DNA of 64,000 nt from CAVZGO01 sp963774935 (GCA_963774935.1 CAVZGO010000007.1:310001-374000); one strand, 5' to 3'. Numbered from the stretch's first letter, positions 18,861 through 28,158 are shown. Translations and numbers: made by a program. The notes: a model not told the origin generated them from the letters alone.

Positions 18861-19726
18861 AACCTGAACTGCTGTCTGTATTGCAATGTCCAGCCTGCTG
18901 TGGAGAATTGGCTCAGAAGACTGCCTTTCTTGAATGTCTGAATTGTGGAAAAAGTATATCTATCCAGCAAAGTATACCTGCTGGGAATGAGCTTCCCGTC
19001 TTCACTGAACCGCCCGCTGGCATGCAGGTTTCCGATAAATTAGCACGCAGCCCTGAGATGGGCACACCCTGGCGACGAGCCAACTGGAGCTTTTTACAGG
19101 AGCAGCTCAATCATCTACCTGCACAGGCATTGATACTCGATGTCGGCGCTGGGCGGGGTGATTTTGCCGCCGCCCTTCGAGACCGGCAGTATATCGAGCT
19201 TGAGGTATTTCCCTATCCTGAGATCGATGTAGTCTGTGATTTGACCCAAGTGACACCCTTCCGATCAGAAAGCTTCGATGCCATCCTGCTCTTTAATGTG
19301 ATGGAACATGTCTATGACACGCACACTTTGCTGTCGGTTTTGAGCAAAATACTTAAACCAGACGGCGTCCTGCTGGTAGCCATTCCTTTTATGGTTAAAA
19401 TCCATCAGGTACCGGTTGATTATGTCCGCTACACCCATTATGCCTTGCAGCGTTTGGGTGAAGAGCATGGTCTGGTGGTTGAGAGCCTGGATGGTTATTA
19501 TGATCCGATTTTCTTTCTGGGCGAAGGCATCGGCAACCTGCGAAATTCAGTACTCCCGGCGCTGTCACGGAGCAGACGCTTGCTGAGTCGGATTATCTTA
19601 GCTGGGATACAATTCCTCGCTAACCTCCTCGGCGCGCTGGTTGGTCCGGGTAGGGTGCTGCTGCCAGAAAAAACTCGCAGTCTCGCCCCTACCGGTTACC
19701 ATGTCGTATTCCGTAAACCCACTTAG
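18857..19726 (+). CDS. SAM-dependent methyltransferase with Trm112-like zinc ribbon
   Basis: This 289-residue protein begins at GTG inside the previous stop. The N-terminus has CPACCGEL and CLNCGKSI, a Trm112-type ribbon often fused to class I methyltransferases. The catalytic domain shows LILDVGAGRGDFAAAL near residue 95 and ILLFNVMEHVYDTHTLL. Near the C-terminus a hydrophobic stretch (IILAGIQFLANLLGALV) could anchor it to the membrane. It probably methylates a glycan intermediate. Confidence 0.82.
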   Translation: MKPELLSVLQCPACCGELAQKTAFLECLNCGKSISIQQSIPAGNELPVFTEPPAGMQVSDKLARSPEMGTPWRRANWSFLQEQLNHLPAQALILDVGAGRGDFAAALRDRQYIELEVFPYPEIDVVCDLTQVTPFRSESFDAILLFNVMEHVYDTHTLLSVLSKILKPDGVLLVAIPFMVKIHQVPVDYVRYTHYALQRLGEEHGLVVESLDGYYDPIFFLGEGIGNLRNSVLPALSRSRRLLSRIILAGIQFLANLLGALVGPGRVLLPEKTRSLAPTGYHVVFRKPT

Positions 19727-19835
19727 GTCTCCTGGTTGCGAATTATTTATTTAACATCAATGCTTATATAACAGAATGTCGAAAGGAGCCTGGCGAACAG
19801 GTAATATCTGAACTCTACCCACGCCTGTGCGACAA
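19727..19835 (+). promoter_or_regulatory. AT-rich intergenic gap with possible extended -10 promoter
   Basis: At about 110 bases this is one of the longer gaps inside the + strand array. It contains TGCTTATAT at 19761-19769, which fits an extended -10 element, but no good -35 at the right distance. It could give an internal promoter for the genes from 19836 on. Evidence is weak. Confidence 0.25.
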
Positions 19836-21287
19836 ATGACCTCACAAAAAACAGTCTTTATCTGCGCGGATCACGGTCTGGCGGTCTTTTATTTCCTAAA
19901 CAGCTACATCATCTCCCACTTGCTACACGCGGGAGTCAATGTGGTTGTTCTGACCGAAGACCACTCAGTCGAATCCATCCGGGCAAAATTTAATTACAAC
20001 GAAGAAGATACGACAACCTTTTGCAAGTTTGAGGGTTTACGCATTGAACAGGTACAGACCTATATGCGACAGGTAGCGCCAGGCGCCCAATGGTGGTTGG
20101 ACTTCCTGCGCCGGGCAGGTGCTGCAAATAAAACCAACCTGGCAGTTGTTGACAGCTATATTCAGCAGGTAAAAAGCGAAGCCCATCCTCGCCGCAGGCG
20201 CATTTTTCCGCTGATGGAAGGCATTGCACGCATCATGCGCCACTCAAAACCTGCTCGAAATGCATTGCGTAACTACCAGGTGCGTTATACCTCTAACATT
20301 TACGCAGACCTCTTTGATAAGTATCAGCCTGCCCTGGTCATTGCCGGCTCTCCCGGATTTCGTCTGGATCGCTACTTGCTGCGCGAGGCTGCCAGCCGGG
20401 GCATCCCCACAGCCGCAGCAATTATCAGTTGGGATAGCTCCAGCTCTTATGGATTACCAGGCGCACGCGTAGATTGGATCACCTGCTGGTCAGAAATCCA
20501 GAAAGGCGAATTGATGGGCGGCGCTGATTGGCCATCCGAGCGGGTAAATGTGGGCGGGATGCCACCCTACGACAATTATTTGCGTAATAGCTGGGTTATG
20601 CCGCGCCAGGAATATCTACAGCGGCATAGTCTTGATCCACAGCGCAAGCTCCTGGCCTACGCCAGCAGCTTTGTGAGCTGGTCCCCAAACATCCAGAATG
20701 TAGAAGCGTTAGTTAACCTGGTAGCTTCAGACAAGCTATCTCAGCCGACCCAGCTCCTGGTTCGACTGCACCCCATCCATATGAGTGGTCACTATATCTC
20801 TGAGGCAGACCGCATTCGACAGCTCGCCCAACAACATGAGCATGTTCATGTCATCGAGCCAACACCGATGGGCTCGATGGGCTTCTATGGCGAAGATGTC
20901 ATCGAGAGAACATCCATGATGGCGCACGCTGATATCTTCTTAACCGTATACTCAACCATGTGCGTGGAAGCCTCATTCCAGCAGCGCCCAATTATCAGCG
21001 TTTGCATCGATGCTAAAGAAGGTTATCCGGGCAAGTTTTGGGTGCCTATGTCAGAAATTGGGGTCTGGCCGACCCACTCGCGCTTCCGCACCTCAGACGC
21101 CGGGCGCATCGCCACCAACGAGGAAGCCCTCCAGCAAGCCATTAATGAATATCTGGAGAATCCCCAAGCCAGCCTGGCAGCACAGAAACGCTTTCTGGAA
21201 CAAGAGTGCACATATATTGATGGCAGTGCATCGCAGCGCACCGCTCAATATATCCTGTCATTATTGGAGAAATCGGATGCCGTCTGA
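19836..21287 (+). CDS. Capsule-synthesis/CDP-glycerol-transferase-like GT-B protein
   Basis: This 483-residue protein has an N-terminal Rossmann-like domain (VFICADHGLAVFYFLNSY) and a C-terminal domain with VRLHPIHMSGHY and FLTVYSTMCVEASFQQRPII near residue 370. These motifs parallel those in the proteins at 6239 and 30987 (the VHP/AHP strand, then a V/T-Y-x-T/S motif ending in a small E-containing helix). A glycosyltransferase of the capsule-synthesis type is likely. ATG 19836 was preferred to GTG 19827; neither has a clear RBS. Confidence 0.6.
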   Translation: MTSQKTVFICADHGLAVFYFLNSYIISHLLHAGVNVVVLTEDHSVESIRAKFNYNEEDTTTFCKFEGLRIEQVQTYMRQVAPGAQWWLDFLRRAGAANKTNLAVVDSYIQQVKSEAHPRRRRIFPLMEGIARIMRHSKPARNALRNYQVRYTSNIYADLFDKYQPALVIAGSPGFRLDRYLLREAASRGIPTAAAIISWDSSSSYGLPGARVDWITCWSEIQKGELMGGADWPSERVNVGGMPPYDNYLRNSWVMPRQEYLQRHSLDPQRKLLAYASSFVSWSPNIQNVEALVNLVASDKLSQPTQLLVRLHPIHMSGHYISEADRIRQLAQQHEHVHVIEPTPMGSMGFYGEDVIERTSMMAHADIFLTVYSTMCVEASFQQRPIISVCIDAKEGYPGKFWVPMSEIGVWPTHSRFRTSDAGRIATNEEALQQAINEYLENPQASLAAQKRFLEQECTYIDGSASQRTAQYILSLLEKSDAV

Positions 21288-22356
21288 TTCAACTGCTAAC
21301 CGACTGGTCCGGCGCATCCGACAGAGCGCTGCCGTGCTGGTAAAAGGTGATACATCTCACCGAGGTGAAGTTGGCTCGCTAGCAGGTGGAGCAAAGCATA
21401 CCGGACGAGAAATTCCAGCCATCACCACTGAAGAAGTTGCCGAAGCGCGCCTCTTCTTTCCGATGGAGAAGTTTTTTATTTTCGGTCATGCCCGTTCGGG
21501 CACGACTTTGCTCACCCGCCTGGTACGCCTGCATCCCGAGGTGCACTGCAACTACCAGGCACATTTCTTCACCCGCCCCCCGCTCTTGCAAGCATTGGTC
21601 GCCGATCCCGAAGTAGGCGCCTGGCTCTCCCGGCGCAGCAACCGTTGGAACCATGGACGGGATCTTTCTCCGCTGGTGCTGCGCGCCGTCAGCGACTTCA
21701 TTATGGAAAGAGATGCCCGGCGCGAGGGAAAGCAGGTAGTTGGCGACAAAAGTCCAAACAGCCTGCTGGACGGTGATGCTGTTCGGCTAATGGTAAAGGT
21801 GTACCCGGACGCAAAACTGGTGTTCATCGTGCGAGATGGTCGCGATGCTGCAATCTCCCACCGCTTCCAGGCATTCATCGACAACACCCAAAGTCTCAAT
21901 CGTGAAGACTGGCGCATCCGTCAGGATTTCGCAGCCCACCCGGATGCATATCTCAATGGTAAAAGCTCACTCTTCACCGAGAAAAGCCTGCGCCAGGCTG
22001 CTGAAGGCTGGCTGCACAATGTTATTGAAACCGACCGTGCTGCCCGCAGTTTGCTGCCCGAACAGTACCACCACTTGCGTTATGAGGCTTTGCTTGCAGA
22101 CCCGTACGCAGAAATGCGCCGGTTGTGGGCATTTCTGGGAGTTGATTCTGAGGCGGCAGGTTTGTCAGAAACCCTGGGTGCTGAGCTGCAACAAAATCCT
22201 GATGCCGACTGGCAGCTCCAAAAAGCGGGAGACATTGCCACGGCAATTCAAAAGGGTAAGTCTGGCTCCTGGCAATCGATCCTGACCGAACGCGACAAAA
22301 AGCTCTTCGTCCAAATTGCTGGTGAAACCTTGGAAGCCTGGGGATACTCGTTGTGA
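21277..22356 (+). CDS. Sulfotransferase family protein
   Basis: This 359-residue protein has the PAPS-binding 5'-phosphosulfate loop FGHARSGTTLLTRLVRLHP near residue 70 and the 3'-phosphate motif KLVFIVRDGRDAAISHRF near residue 185. Late in the protein comes KSGSWQSILTERDKKLF, the usual GxWK/R-like region. It would transfer sulfate from PAPS to a glycan hydroxyl or amine. PAPS can be made by the enzyme at 25591. I chose ATG 21277, which overlaps the upstream stop, because the longer in-frame ORF from 21010 lies inside the previous gene. Confidence 0.88.
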   Translation: MPSDSTANRLVRRIRQSAAVLVKGDTSHRGEVGSLAGGAKHTGREIPAITTEEVAEARLFFPMEKFFIFGHARSGTTLLTRLVRLHPEVHCNYQAHFFTRPPLLQALVADPEVGAWLSRRSNRWNHGRDLSPLVLRAVSDFIMERDARREGKQVVGDKSPNSLLDGDAVRLMVKVYPDAKLVFIVRDGRDAAISHRFQAFIDNTQSLNREDWRIRQDFAAHPDAYLNGKSSLFTEKSLRQAAEGWLHNVIETDRAARSLLPEQYHHLRYEALLADPYAEMRRLWAFLGVDSEAAGLSETLGAELQQNPDADWQLQKAGDIATAIQKGKSGSWQSILTERDKKLFVQIAGETLEAWGYSL

Positions 22357-22393
22357 TCACAACCCAGTTCTGCACGATAAGGCACTACGCCAG

Positions 22394-23413
22394 ATGAAAT
22401 TCTTGATCGCCGGGTTAGGATCAATTGGGCGCCGCCACCTGCGCAACCTGCTGGCACTGGGTGAGCAGGACATCATCCTGTACCGTACGCACCAGAGCAC
22501 GCTGCCCGATGCCGAGCTGGCTGATTTTCCTGTCGAAACAGACCTGCGTACAGCTCTGGCTCACCAGCCCGACGCGGTCATTGTTTCTAACCCCACGGCA
22601 TTGCATCTCGACGTAGCCATACCCGCCGCGCAGGCTGGCTGTCATCTCTTGATCGAAAAACCTGTCTCCCATTCGCTTGAACGCATTGCGGATCTGCAAG
22701 CTGCTGTCGAGCAGGGTGGTGGGCAGGTGCTGGTTGGCTATCACTTCCGCTACCACCCTGGCTTGCAAAAAATATCGGAGCTTCTTGCTCAAAATGCGAT
22801 TGGACGCCCGTTATCCGTGCGCGCTCACTGGGGAGAGTACCTACCGGATTGGCATCCCTGGGAGGATTATCGCCAGGGTTACAGTGCCCGTACCGACCTG
22901 GGCGGTGGGGTGATCCTGACTCTCTCGCACCCCCTGGATTATTTACACTGGCTTTTCGGAGAAGTGGGCAGCCTTTGGGCATTTGCAGACCGGTTGAACA
23001 ACCTCGGTCTTGATGTAGAGGATACTGCTGAAATCGGCATAAAATTTACCAGCGGCGTCATGGGCAGTATCCATTTAGATTATAATCAGCGCCCGCCTGC
23101 GCATCACCTGGAAATTATTGGCACCCAGGGCACCGCAGGCTGGGACAATACCTCCCAGGTGGTCTCTTTGTACCGTGCGATTGACCCAACCGAAAGCCGT
23201 GCAGAGGGAAAAAATACGGTTTACGAAACCTTTTTACCACCCCCAGGTTTTGAAAGGAATGATCTTTTCCTGGCTGAGATGCAGCACTTTCTGGATGTAA
23301 TTCGCCAGCAGGCTGTGCCATGCTGCACTTTGCAAGATGGTCTGAACGCTCTGCATCTGGCTTTTGGTGCACTTGAATCAGCTACCACAGGCACTCTGCT
23401 GCATTTCGAGTGA
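22394..23413 (+). CDS. Gfo/Idh/MocA-family NAD(P)-dependent oxidoreductase
   Basis: This 339-residue protein has the N-terminal dinucleotide-binding motif FLIAGLGSIGRRHLRNL, the family EKPVSHSLE (Glu-Lys-Pro) near residue 95 and an alpha/beta catalytic domain with GGGVILTLSHPLDYLHWLFG. The enzyme would oxidise or reduce a sugar, sugar nucleotide or inositol-like substrate. It stands directly before the CMP-sialate synthetase fusion, and such oxidoreductases accompany nonulosonic acid genes elsewhere. Start ATG 22394 is preferred to the upstream in-frame ATG inside the sulfotransferase gene. Confidence 0.87.
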   Translation: MKFLIAGLGSIGRRHLRNLLALGEQDIILYRTHQSTLPDAELADFPVETDLRTALAHQPDAVIVSNPTALHLDVAIPAAQAGCHLLIEKPVSHSLERIADLQAAVEQGGGQVLVGYHFRYHPGLQKISELLAQNAIGRPLSVRAHWGEYLPDWHPWEDYRQGYSARTDLGGGVILTLSHPLDYLHWLFGEVGSLWAFADRLNNLGLDVEDTAEIGIKFTSGVMGSIHLDYNQRPPAHHLEIIGTQGTAGWDNTSQVVSLYRAIDPTESRAEGKNTVYETFLPPPGFERNDLFLAEMQHFLDVIRQQAVPCCTLQDGLNALHLAFGALESATTGTLLHFE

Positions 23414-23502
23414 ACCTGAGGCTTGCAGATATACTTCAGTACGATGAGATGGAGTACCTTCCGGTATAGGAATTGCACGGCTCTGGTAAAGACCGGTCAA
23501 CT

Positions 23503-24690
23503 ATGGAATGTTTAGCGATCATCCCCACGCGCGGCGGCTCGAAGGGCATCCCGCGTAAGAATATCCGCTCGTTAGCGGGAAAACCATTAATTGCTTATAA
23601 CATCGAGCAAGCTCTGCGTTCGCGCTGGATCAACCGCCTGGTGGTCAGCACAGATGATCCTGAGATTGGCGCTGTTGCCCAGGCTTACGGCGCACAGGTG
23701 ATCTGGCGACCCGCGCAAATCAGCGGTGACAGTGCATCATCTGAAGCAGCCTTGCTGCACACCCTGGAAACACTTGACCAGGACGAGGGCTACCAACCAG
23801 ATCTGCTGGTATTTTTGCAATGCACTTCCCCGCTCACCCTGGCAGAAGATATCGATGGAACGATCCAGGCATTGCTGGATCAGGGTGCTGACACCTCCTT
23901 GGCAGTCATCCCGTTTCACTACTTTCTTTGGCGCCAGGTAGAGAATGAGATGGGTGCAGCAGACGCCAGTGGCATTAACCACGATAAAAACATTCGCCCG
24001 CTGCGCCAGGAGCGCGAGCCGCAATATCTGGAGACGGGCGCAGTGTACGTAATGCGTGTAGATGGTTTTCTAAAAGCTCGCCATCGGTTTTTCGGTCACA
24101 CAGCCATGTATTGTATGCCTGCCGAGCGGCGTTTGGAAATCGATGATCCTGTTGATTTTCAGATTGCCGAGGTGCTCGTTCGCCAGCAGCAAGCCCAGGA
24201 TCAAGCCAGCCTGCTGCCCGACCCGGTGACTGCCCTGGTGCTCGACTTTGATGGGGTTTTTACCGATAACAAAGTTATCCTGAATCAGGATGGGATTGAG
24301 GCAGTGGTCTGCGATCGCAGTGATGGCATGGCTATCTCGCATCTAAAGAAAACAGGTATCCCGATTATCGTGCTGTCAACCGAAGCCAATCCGGTAGTTC
24401 AGAAACGCACCGATAAACTCAACATACCCTGCATCCAGGGTCAAACCGACAAGGGTTCAGCCCTCCAACAATGGCTGGAAGAGTCTCAGATCGACCCGCA
24501 GGGGGTCGTATACCTGGGCAATGATTATAATGATATCCCTTGCATGCAGCTTGTAGGATGCCCAGCGGCTGTGGCAGATGCCAAACCGGAGGTTTTGCCC
24601 TTCGCCCGTCTGGTGCTCGAACATCCTGGAGGACAGGGAGCCATTCGAGAAATTTGCAATCTTATATTGAAAAGGAAATCACATGCCTGA
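23503..24690 (+). CDS. CMP-sialate synthetase fused to KdsC-like HAD phosphatase
   Basis: The protein has 395 residues. Residues 1-225 form an acylneuraminate cytidylyltransferase with IIPTRGGSKGIPRKNI, KPLIAYNIEQAL and FLQCTSPLT. Residues 242-395 form a HAD domain: VLDFDGVFTDN with the nucleophile Asp in DFDG, IVLSTEAN and LGNDYNDIPCM, as in Kdo-8-phosphate or sialate-9-phosphate phosphatases. The fusion could remove the phosphate left by a phosphosugar-using synthase and then make the CMP-sugar. The same domain order occurs in animal CMP-sialate synthetases. Its stop overlaps the next NeuB gene by eight bases, which ties the two together. Confidence 0.9.
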   Translation: MECLAIIPTRGGSKGIPRKNIRSLAGKPLIAYNIEQALRSRWINRLVVSTDDPEIGAVAQAYGAQVIWRPAQISGDSASSEAALLHTLETLDQDEGYQPDLLVFLQCTSPLTLAEDIDGTIQALLDQGADTSLAVIPFHYFLWRQVENEMGAADASGINHDKNIRPLRQEREPQYLETGAVYVMRVDGFLKARHRFFGHTAMYCMPAERRLEIDDPVDFQIAEVLVRQQQAQDQASLLPDPVTALVLDFDGVFTDNKVILNQDGIEAVVCDRSDGMAISHLKKTGIPIIVLSTEANPVVQKRTDKLNIPCIQGQTDKGSALQQWLEESQIDPQGVVYLGNDYNDIPCMQLVGCPAAVADAKPEVLPFARLVLEHPGGQGAIREICNLILKRKSHA

Positions 24691-25549
24691 AGCTATAAAA
24701 ATCGGCAACTACCAAGTCGGCCCCGGCTATCCGTCTTTTATTACCGCTGAAATCGGTATCAACCATAACGGCGATATCAACATTGCAAAAAAATTGATCG
24801 ATGTTGCGGTTATGGCTGGCTGTAATGCTGTCAAGTTTCAGAAACGCACACCCGAATTGTCCGTCCCGCCCGATTACCGGGATGTGATGCGAGAAACGCC
24901 CTGGGGATTGATGAGTTACCTGGATTACCGCCGCCGGGTCGAGTTCGGCACGCAGGAATACCAGGAAATCGATCGCTACTGTAAAGAAAAAGAAATTATG
25001 TGGTATACCTCCTGCTGGGATGAAGCATCTGTAGATTTCATGGAGCAGTTCAATCCCCCTGTCTACAAAATAGCATCTGCCAGCCTGACAGATCTGCCTT
25101 TGCTGGGAAAAATTCGCGACACCCACCGCCCGGTAATTCTATCTACTGGCATGTCAACTTTTGAGGAAATCCAGGCAGCTGTCCAGGCGTTAGGAAAGAC
25201 CAACCTGCTTCTCGCCCACAGCACGAGCACATATCCCTGCCCACCCGCCGAGCTAAACCTGCGCATGATCCAGACTCTGTTAACCCAATTTGATGTCCCT
25301 GTGGGCTACTCAGGTCATGAGGTAGGTCTGCAAACCACCTATGCAGCAGTCGTGCTTGGCGCCTGCTTTATTGAGCGGCACATCACCCTGGACCGTGCCA
25401 TGTGGGGCAGCGACCAGGCTGCTTCGGTGGAACCTGGCGGCTTGCTCCGTTTGGCGCGTGACATTCGCGTGATTGAGCAGGCTATGGGAGATGGCGTGAA
25501 AGTAGTGTACCCAAGTGAGATGAAAGCGCGGCAACGGTTACGCCGCTAA
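24683..25549 (+). CDS. Sialic acid synthase family protein (NeuB-like) lacking the SAF domain
   Basis: This 288-residue protein is a NeuB TIM barrel: FITAEIGINHNGDINIAKK, AVKFQKRTPE, YKIASASLTDLPLL, LSTGMSTFEEI, HSTSTYPCP and GYSGHEVGLQTTYAAV. It ends soon after the barrel, so the C-terminal antifreeze-like domain present in the other two paralogs is missing. In known NeuB enzymes that domain closes the partner active site in a domain-swapped dimer, so this member must work differently or with help from another protein. It is translationally coupled to the CMP-synthetase/phosphatase fusion, suggesting a phosphosugar route. Confidence 0.87.
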   Translation: MPEAIKIGNYQVGPGYPSFITAEIGINHNGDINIAKKLIDVAVMAGCNAVKFQKRTPELSVPPDYRDVMRETPWGLMSYLDYRRRVEFGTQEYQEIDRYCKEKEIMWYTSCWDEASVDFMEQFNPPVYKIASASLTDLPLLGKIRDTHRPVILSTGMSTFEEIQAAVQALGKTNLLLAHSTSTYPCPPAELNLRMIQTLLTQFDVPVGYSGHEVGLQTTYAAVVLGACFIERHITLDRAMWGSDQAASVEPGGLLRLARDIRVIEQAMGDGVKVVYPSEMKARQRLRR

Positions 25550-25590
25550 GGTATTATTGATCACACACAAAAATAAAGGAGTTCATTAGC

Positions 25591-27324
25591 ATGTCAAATA
25601 AGAACGGCAACCTCATCAGTCCCTACGGTGAAAAACTCGTTAACCTGGTTGTCTCACCTGAAGAATCAAAAGAGCTACTCGAACGATCGAGCCGCCTGCC
25701 ATCGGTAAAAATTTCCATGCGCGCCCTGTGCGATTTGGAGCTGCTGGCAACCGGCGGTTTCTCTCCGCTGGATCGCTTCATGGGTAAAAACGATTACGAA
25801 CGAGTCCTGACCGAGATGCGCCTCGAAAATGGGATGCTCTTCCCAATCCCGGTCACCCTGCCATTGGATGAAAACGCACTGCCCACCTGGGGAGAGGCGG
25901 TCACGCTTTGCGATGCTCGCAATAAACCGATCGCCATAATGCAAATTGAGGAAGTTTTTCATTACGATCCCCAGCGTGAAGCTCGCCTGGTGCTGGGTTC
26001 TACCGATCCTCGCCACCCGCTTGTCTCCGAAATGGCAGGCTGGGGTAAAGTCTATGCCACAGGCGCCATCAAAGTAATTGCTCTACCGAATTATTACGAT
26101 TTCGTCGATTTACGCCGCACCCCTGCCGAAGTACGGGCGGCTTTGGAAAAAATGGGACATACCAACGTCGTTGCTTTCCAGACCCGCAATCCGATGCACC
26201 GCATCCATGAAGAGCTCACCAAGCGCGCCGCCGCCGAGGTGAACGGCAGTTTGCTCATCCACCCGGTGGTGGGAATGACCAAACCCGGTGATGTTGATCA
26301 CTACACCCGAGTGAGAGTCTATCGCGCCCTGGTAGATAATTATTATGATCAAAACAACACATTGCTCAGCCTGTTGCCGTTAGCCATGCGCATGGCGGGA
26401 CCGCGTGAAGCCTTGTGGCATGCCATCATCCGGCGCAACCACGGCGCCAACCATTTCATCATCGGTCGAGACCATGCTGGTCCCGGCAATGACAGCCAGG
26501 GACGTCCCTTCTACGGTCCATATGAAGCCCAACTGATGCTGCAGCAGTATGCTGATGAGCTTGGTGTTAAACCGGTTGAGTTCAAAGAATTGCTTTACCT
26601 GCCAGATGAGGATCGCTACGAAGAGCAAGGCAAGATCGCTGAAGGCACACGCATCTTCTCGATCTCTGGCACCCAGGTACGCGATGACTACCTCGCGAAG
26701 GGTAAAACTCTGCCGGAGTGGTTCACTCGCAAAGAAACCGCTGAGATTCTGCAGCAGATGTACCCGCCGCGCCACAAGCAAGGCTTTTGTGTCTGGTTTA
26801 CCGGCTTGAGCGGTTCAGGTAAATCCACTACTGCAGAAATTCTGACTTCCTTACTGCTGGAGCACGGGCGCCAGGTAACCATTCTCGACGGTGATGTTGT
26901 GCGCACACACCTTTCCAAAGGCTTGGGCTTCACCCGGGAAGACCGCGATACCAACATCCTGAGAATCGGCTTTGTCGCTGGCGAAATTGTCCACCAGGGT
27001 GGTTCTGTGATTGCAGCTGCCATCAGCCCCTACCGCGCCGCTCGCAATGAGTGCCGCAAGATGGTTGGCGAGGATCACTTTGTTGAGGTATTTGTCGATA
27101 CACCCATCGAAGTCTGCGAGCAGCGCGACGTAAAAGGCCTGTATGCGCGTGCCCGTCGTGGTCAAATCACCGGCTTCACTGGTGTCGATGACCCTTATGA
27201 AGCGCCGATCAACCCCGAACTCACTCTTGACACCGTCTCAGCGACACCAGAGGAGAATGCCCGAAAGATTGCTGACTTCCTGGTGTCACGTGGCTACCTT
27301 GTGCCCGTTAACGGTAACAAATAA
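25591..27324 (+). CDS. sat-cysC: Bifunctional ATP sulfurylase / APS kinase (PAPS synthase)
   Basis: The protein has 577 residues. The ATP sulfurylase domain (about 1-390) has VVAFQTRNPMHRIHEEL near residue 197 and IIGRDHAGPGND near 291. The APS kinase domain (about 395-577) has the P-loop TGLSGSGKST near 405 and LDGDVVRTHLSKGLGFTREDRD. Together the two activities convert sulfate and ATP to PAPS, the sulfate donor. In a polysaccharide locus with at least four sulfotransferase domains this is best read as the dedicated donor supply rather than as assimilatory metabolism. A strong RBS (AAGGAG) precedes the start. Confidence 0.95.
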   Translation: MSNKNGNLISPYGEKLVNLVVSPEESKELLERSSRLPSVKISMRALCDLELLATGGFSPLDRFMGKNDYERVLTEMRLENGMLFPIPVTLPLDENALPTWGEAVTLCDARNKPIAIMQIEEVFHYDPQREARLVLGSTDPRHPLVSEMAGWGKVYATGAIKVIALPNYYDFVDLRRTPAEVRAALEKMGHTNVVAFQTRNPMHRIHEELTKRAAAEVNGSLLIHPVVGMTKPGDVDHYTRVRVYRALVDNYYDQNNTLLSLLPLAMRMAGPREALWHAIIRRNHGANHFIIGRDHAGPGNDSQGRPFYGPYEAQLMLQQYADELGVKPVEFKELLYLPDEDRYEEQGKIAEGTRIFSISGTQVRDDYLAKGKTLPEWFTRKETAEILQQMYPPRHKQGFCVWFTGLSGSGKSTTAEILTSLLLEHGRQVTILDGDVVRTHLSKGLGFTREDRDTNILRIGFVAGEIVHQGGSVIAAAISPYRAARNECRKMVGEDHFVEVFVDTPIEVCEQRDVKGLYARARRGQITGFTGVDDPYEAPINPELTLDTVSATPEENARKIADFLVSRGYLVPVNGNK

Positions 27325-27333
27325 GCAGTAGGA

Positions 27334-28158
27334 ATGGCTGGCATTCAATAACTGTTTGACCTGACAGGCCGTGTCGCACTGGTTACGGGCGGCGCTGGCC
27401 TGTTGGGAACCGAATTTTGCCAGACCCTTGCCGAAGCCGGAGCCCGGGTGGTTGTAGCGGACCTAAACCGCTCGGCTGCCCAGGCTCAGGCTGATAGCAT
27501 GGCGGAACAAGGGTTCCAGGCGGTGGCTGTCGAGGTGGATGTGACACAACACGCCTCCGTCCATCACATGGTATCCGCAACACTGCAAACCTTTGGTCAA
27601 CTGGATATCCTGGTTAACAGTGCTGCCCTTGACCCCAAATTCGATCCACAAAGCGTTGATGATGGTCATGCTGCGACCTTCGAAAATTACCCGGTAGAAG
27701 CCTGGCGCCAGGCTTTGGACGTGAACCTGACAGGCGCTTTTCTTTGCTGCCAGGCAGTCACAGCTCCAATGCTGGAGCAGGACAGAGGCGTAATCATCAA
27801 CCTGTCTTCCATCTACGGGCTAACCGGACCTTACCAGCGCATGTACCAGCGCCCTGGTCAACCCCCACAGTATAAACCTGCATATTATTCAGTCACCAAG
27901 TGGGGCATTCTGGGTCTGACCCAATACCTGGCAACCTACTTTGCCGGTAAAAACATCCGCGTGAACGCCATCTCACCAGGGGGCGTTTTCAATGGTCATG
28001 ATGATGCGTTTGTTCAGGCATACTCGGCTCGCACCGTGTTAGGGCGCATGGCATATAAAAACGAAATGAACGGGGCGTTACTCTACCTGGCTTCTGATGC
28101 ATCGGCATATATGACCGGCGCAAATTTAGTAGTTGATGGAGGCTGGTCAGCCTGGTGA
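27334..28158 (+). CDS. SDR-family oxidoreductase, PtmA-like, with in-frame stop at codon 6
   Basis: The frame from ATG 27334 reads M-A-G-I-Q, a TAA at 27349-27351, then LFDLTGRVALVTGGAGLLG. Relatives typically start with a short leader followed by LFDLTG, so the TAA sits where a CAA or AAA would be expected. Beyond it the gene is intact: the cofactor glycine motif, the active-site Tyr-x3-Lys in YYSVTKWG and MTGANLVVDGGWSAW. No good alternative start follows; the next in-frame start codon (27403) lies after the cofactor motif. It pairs with the cytidylyltransferase behind it (overlap GTGA), as ptmA-ptmB do in flagellin glycosylation loci. A substitution error or real mutation at 27349 is possible. 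Confidence 0.8.

Noticed and set aside
21010..21276. Upstream in-frame extension of the sulfotransferase
   Set aside because: It lies wholly inside the end of the preceding gene, in another frame, and has no sulfotransferase similarity. ATG 21277 overlaps the upstream stop as is usual here.
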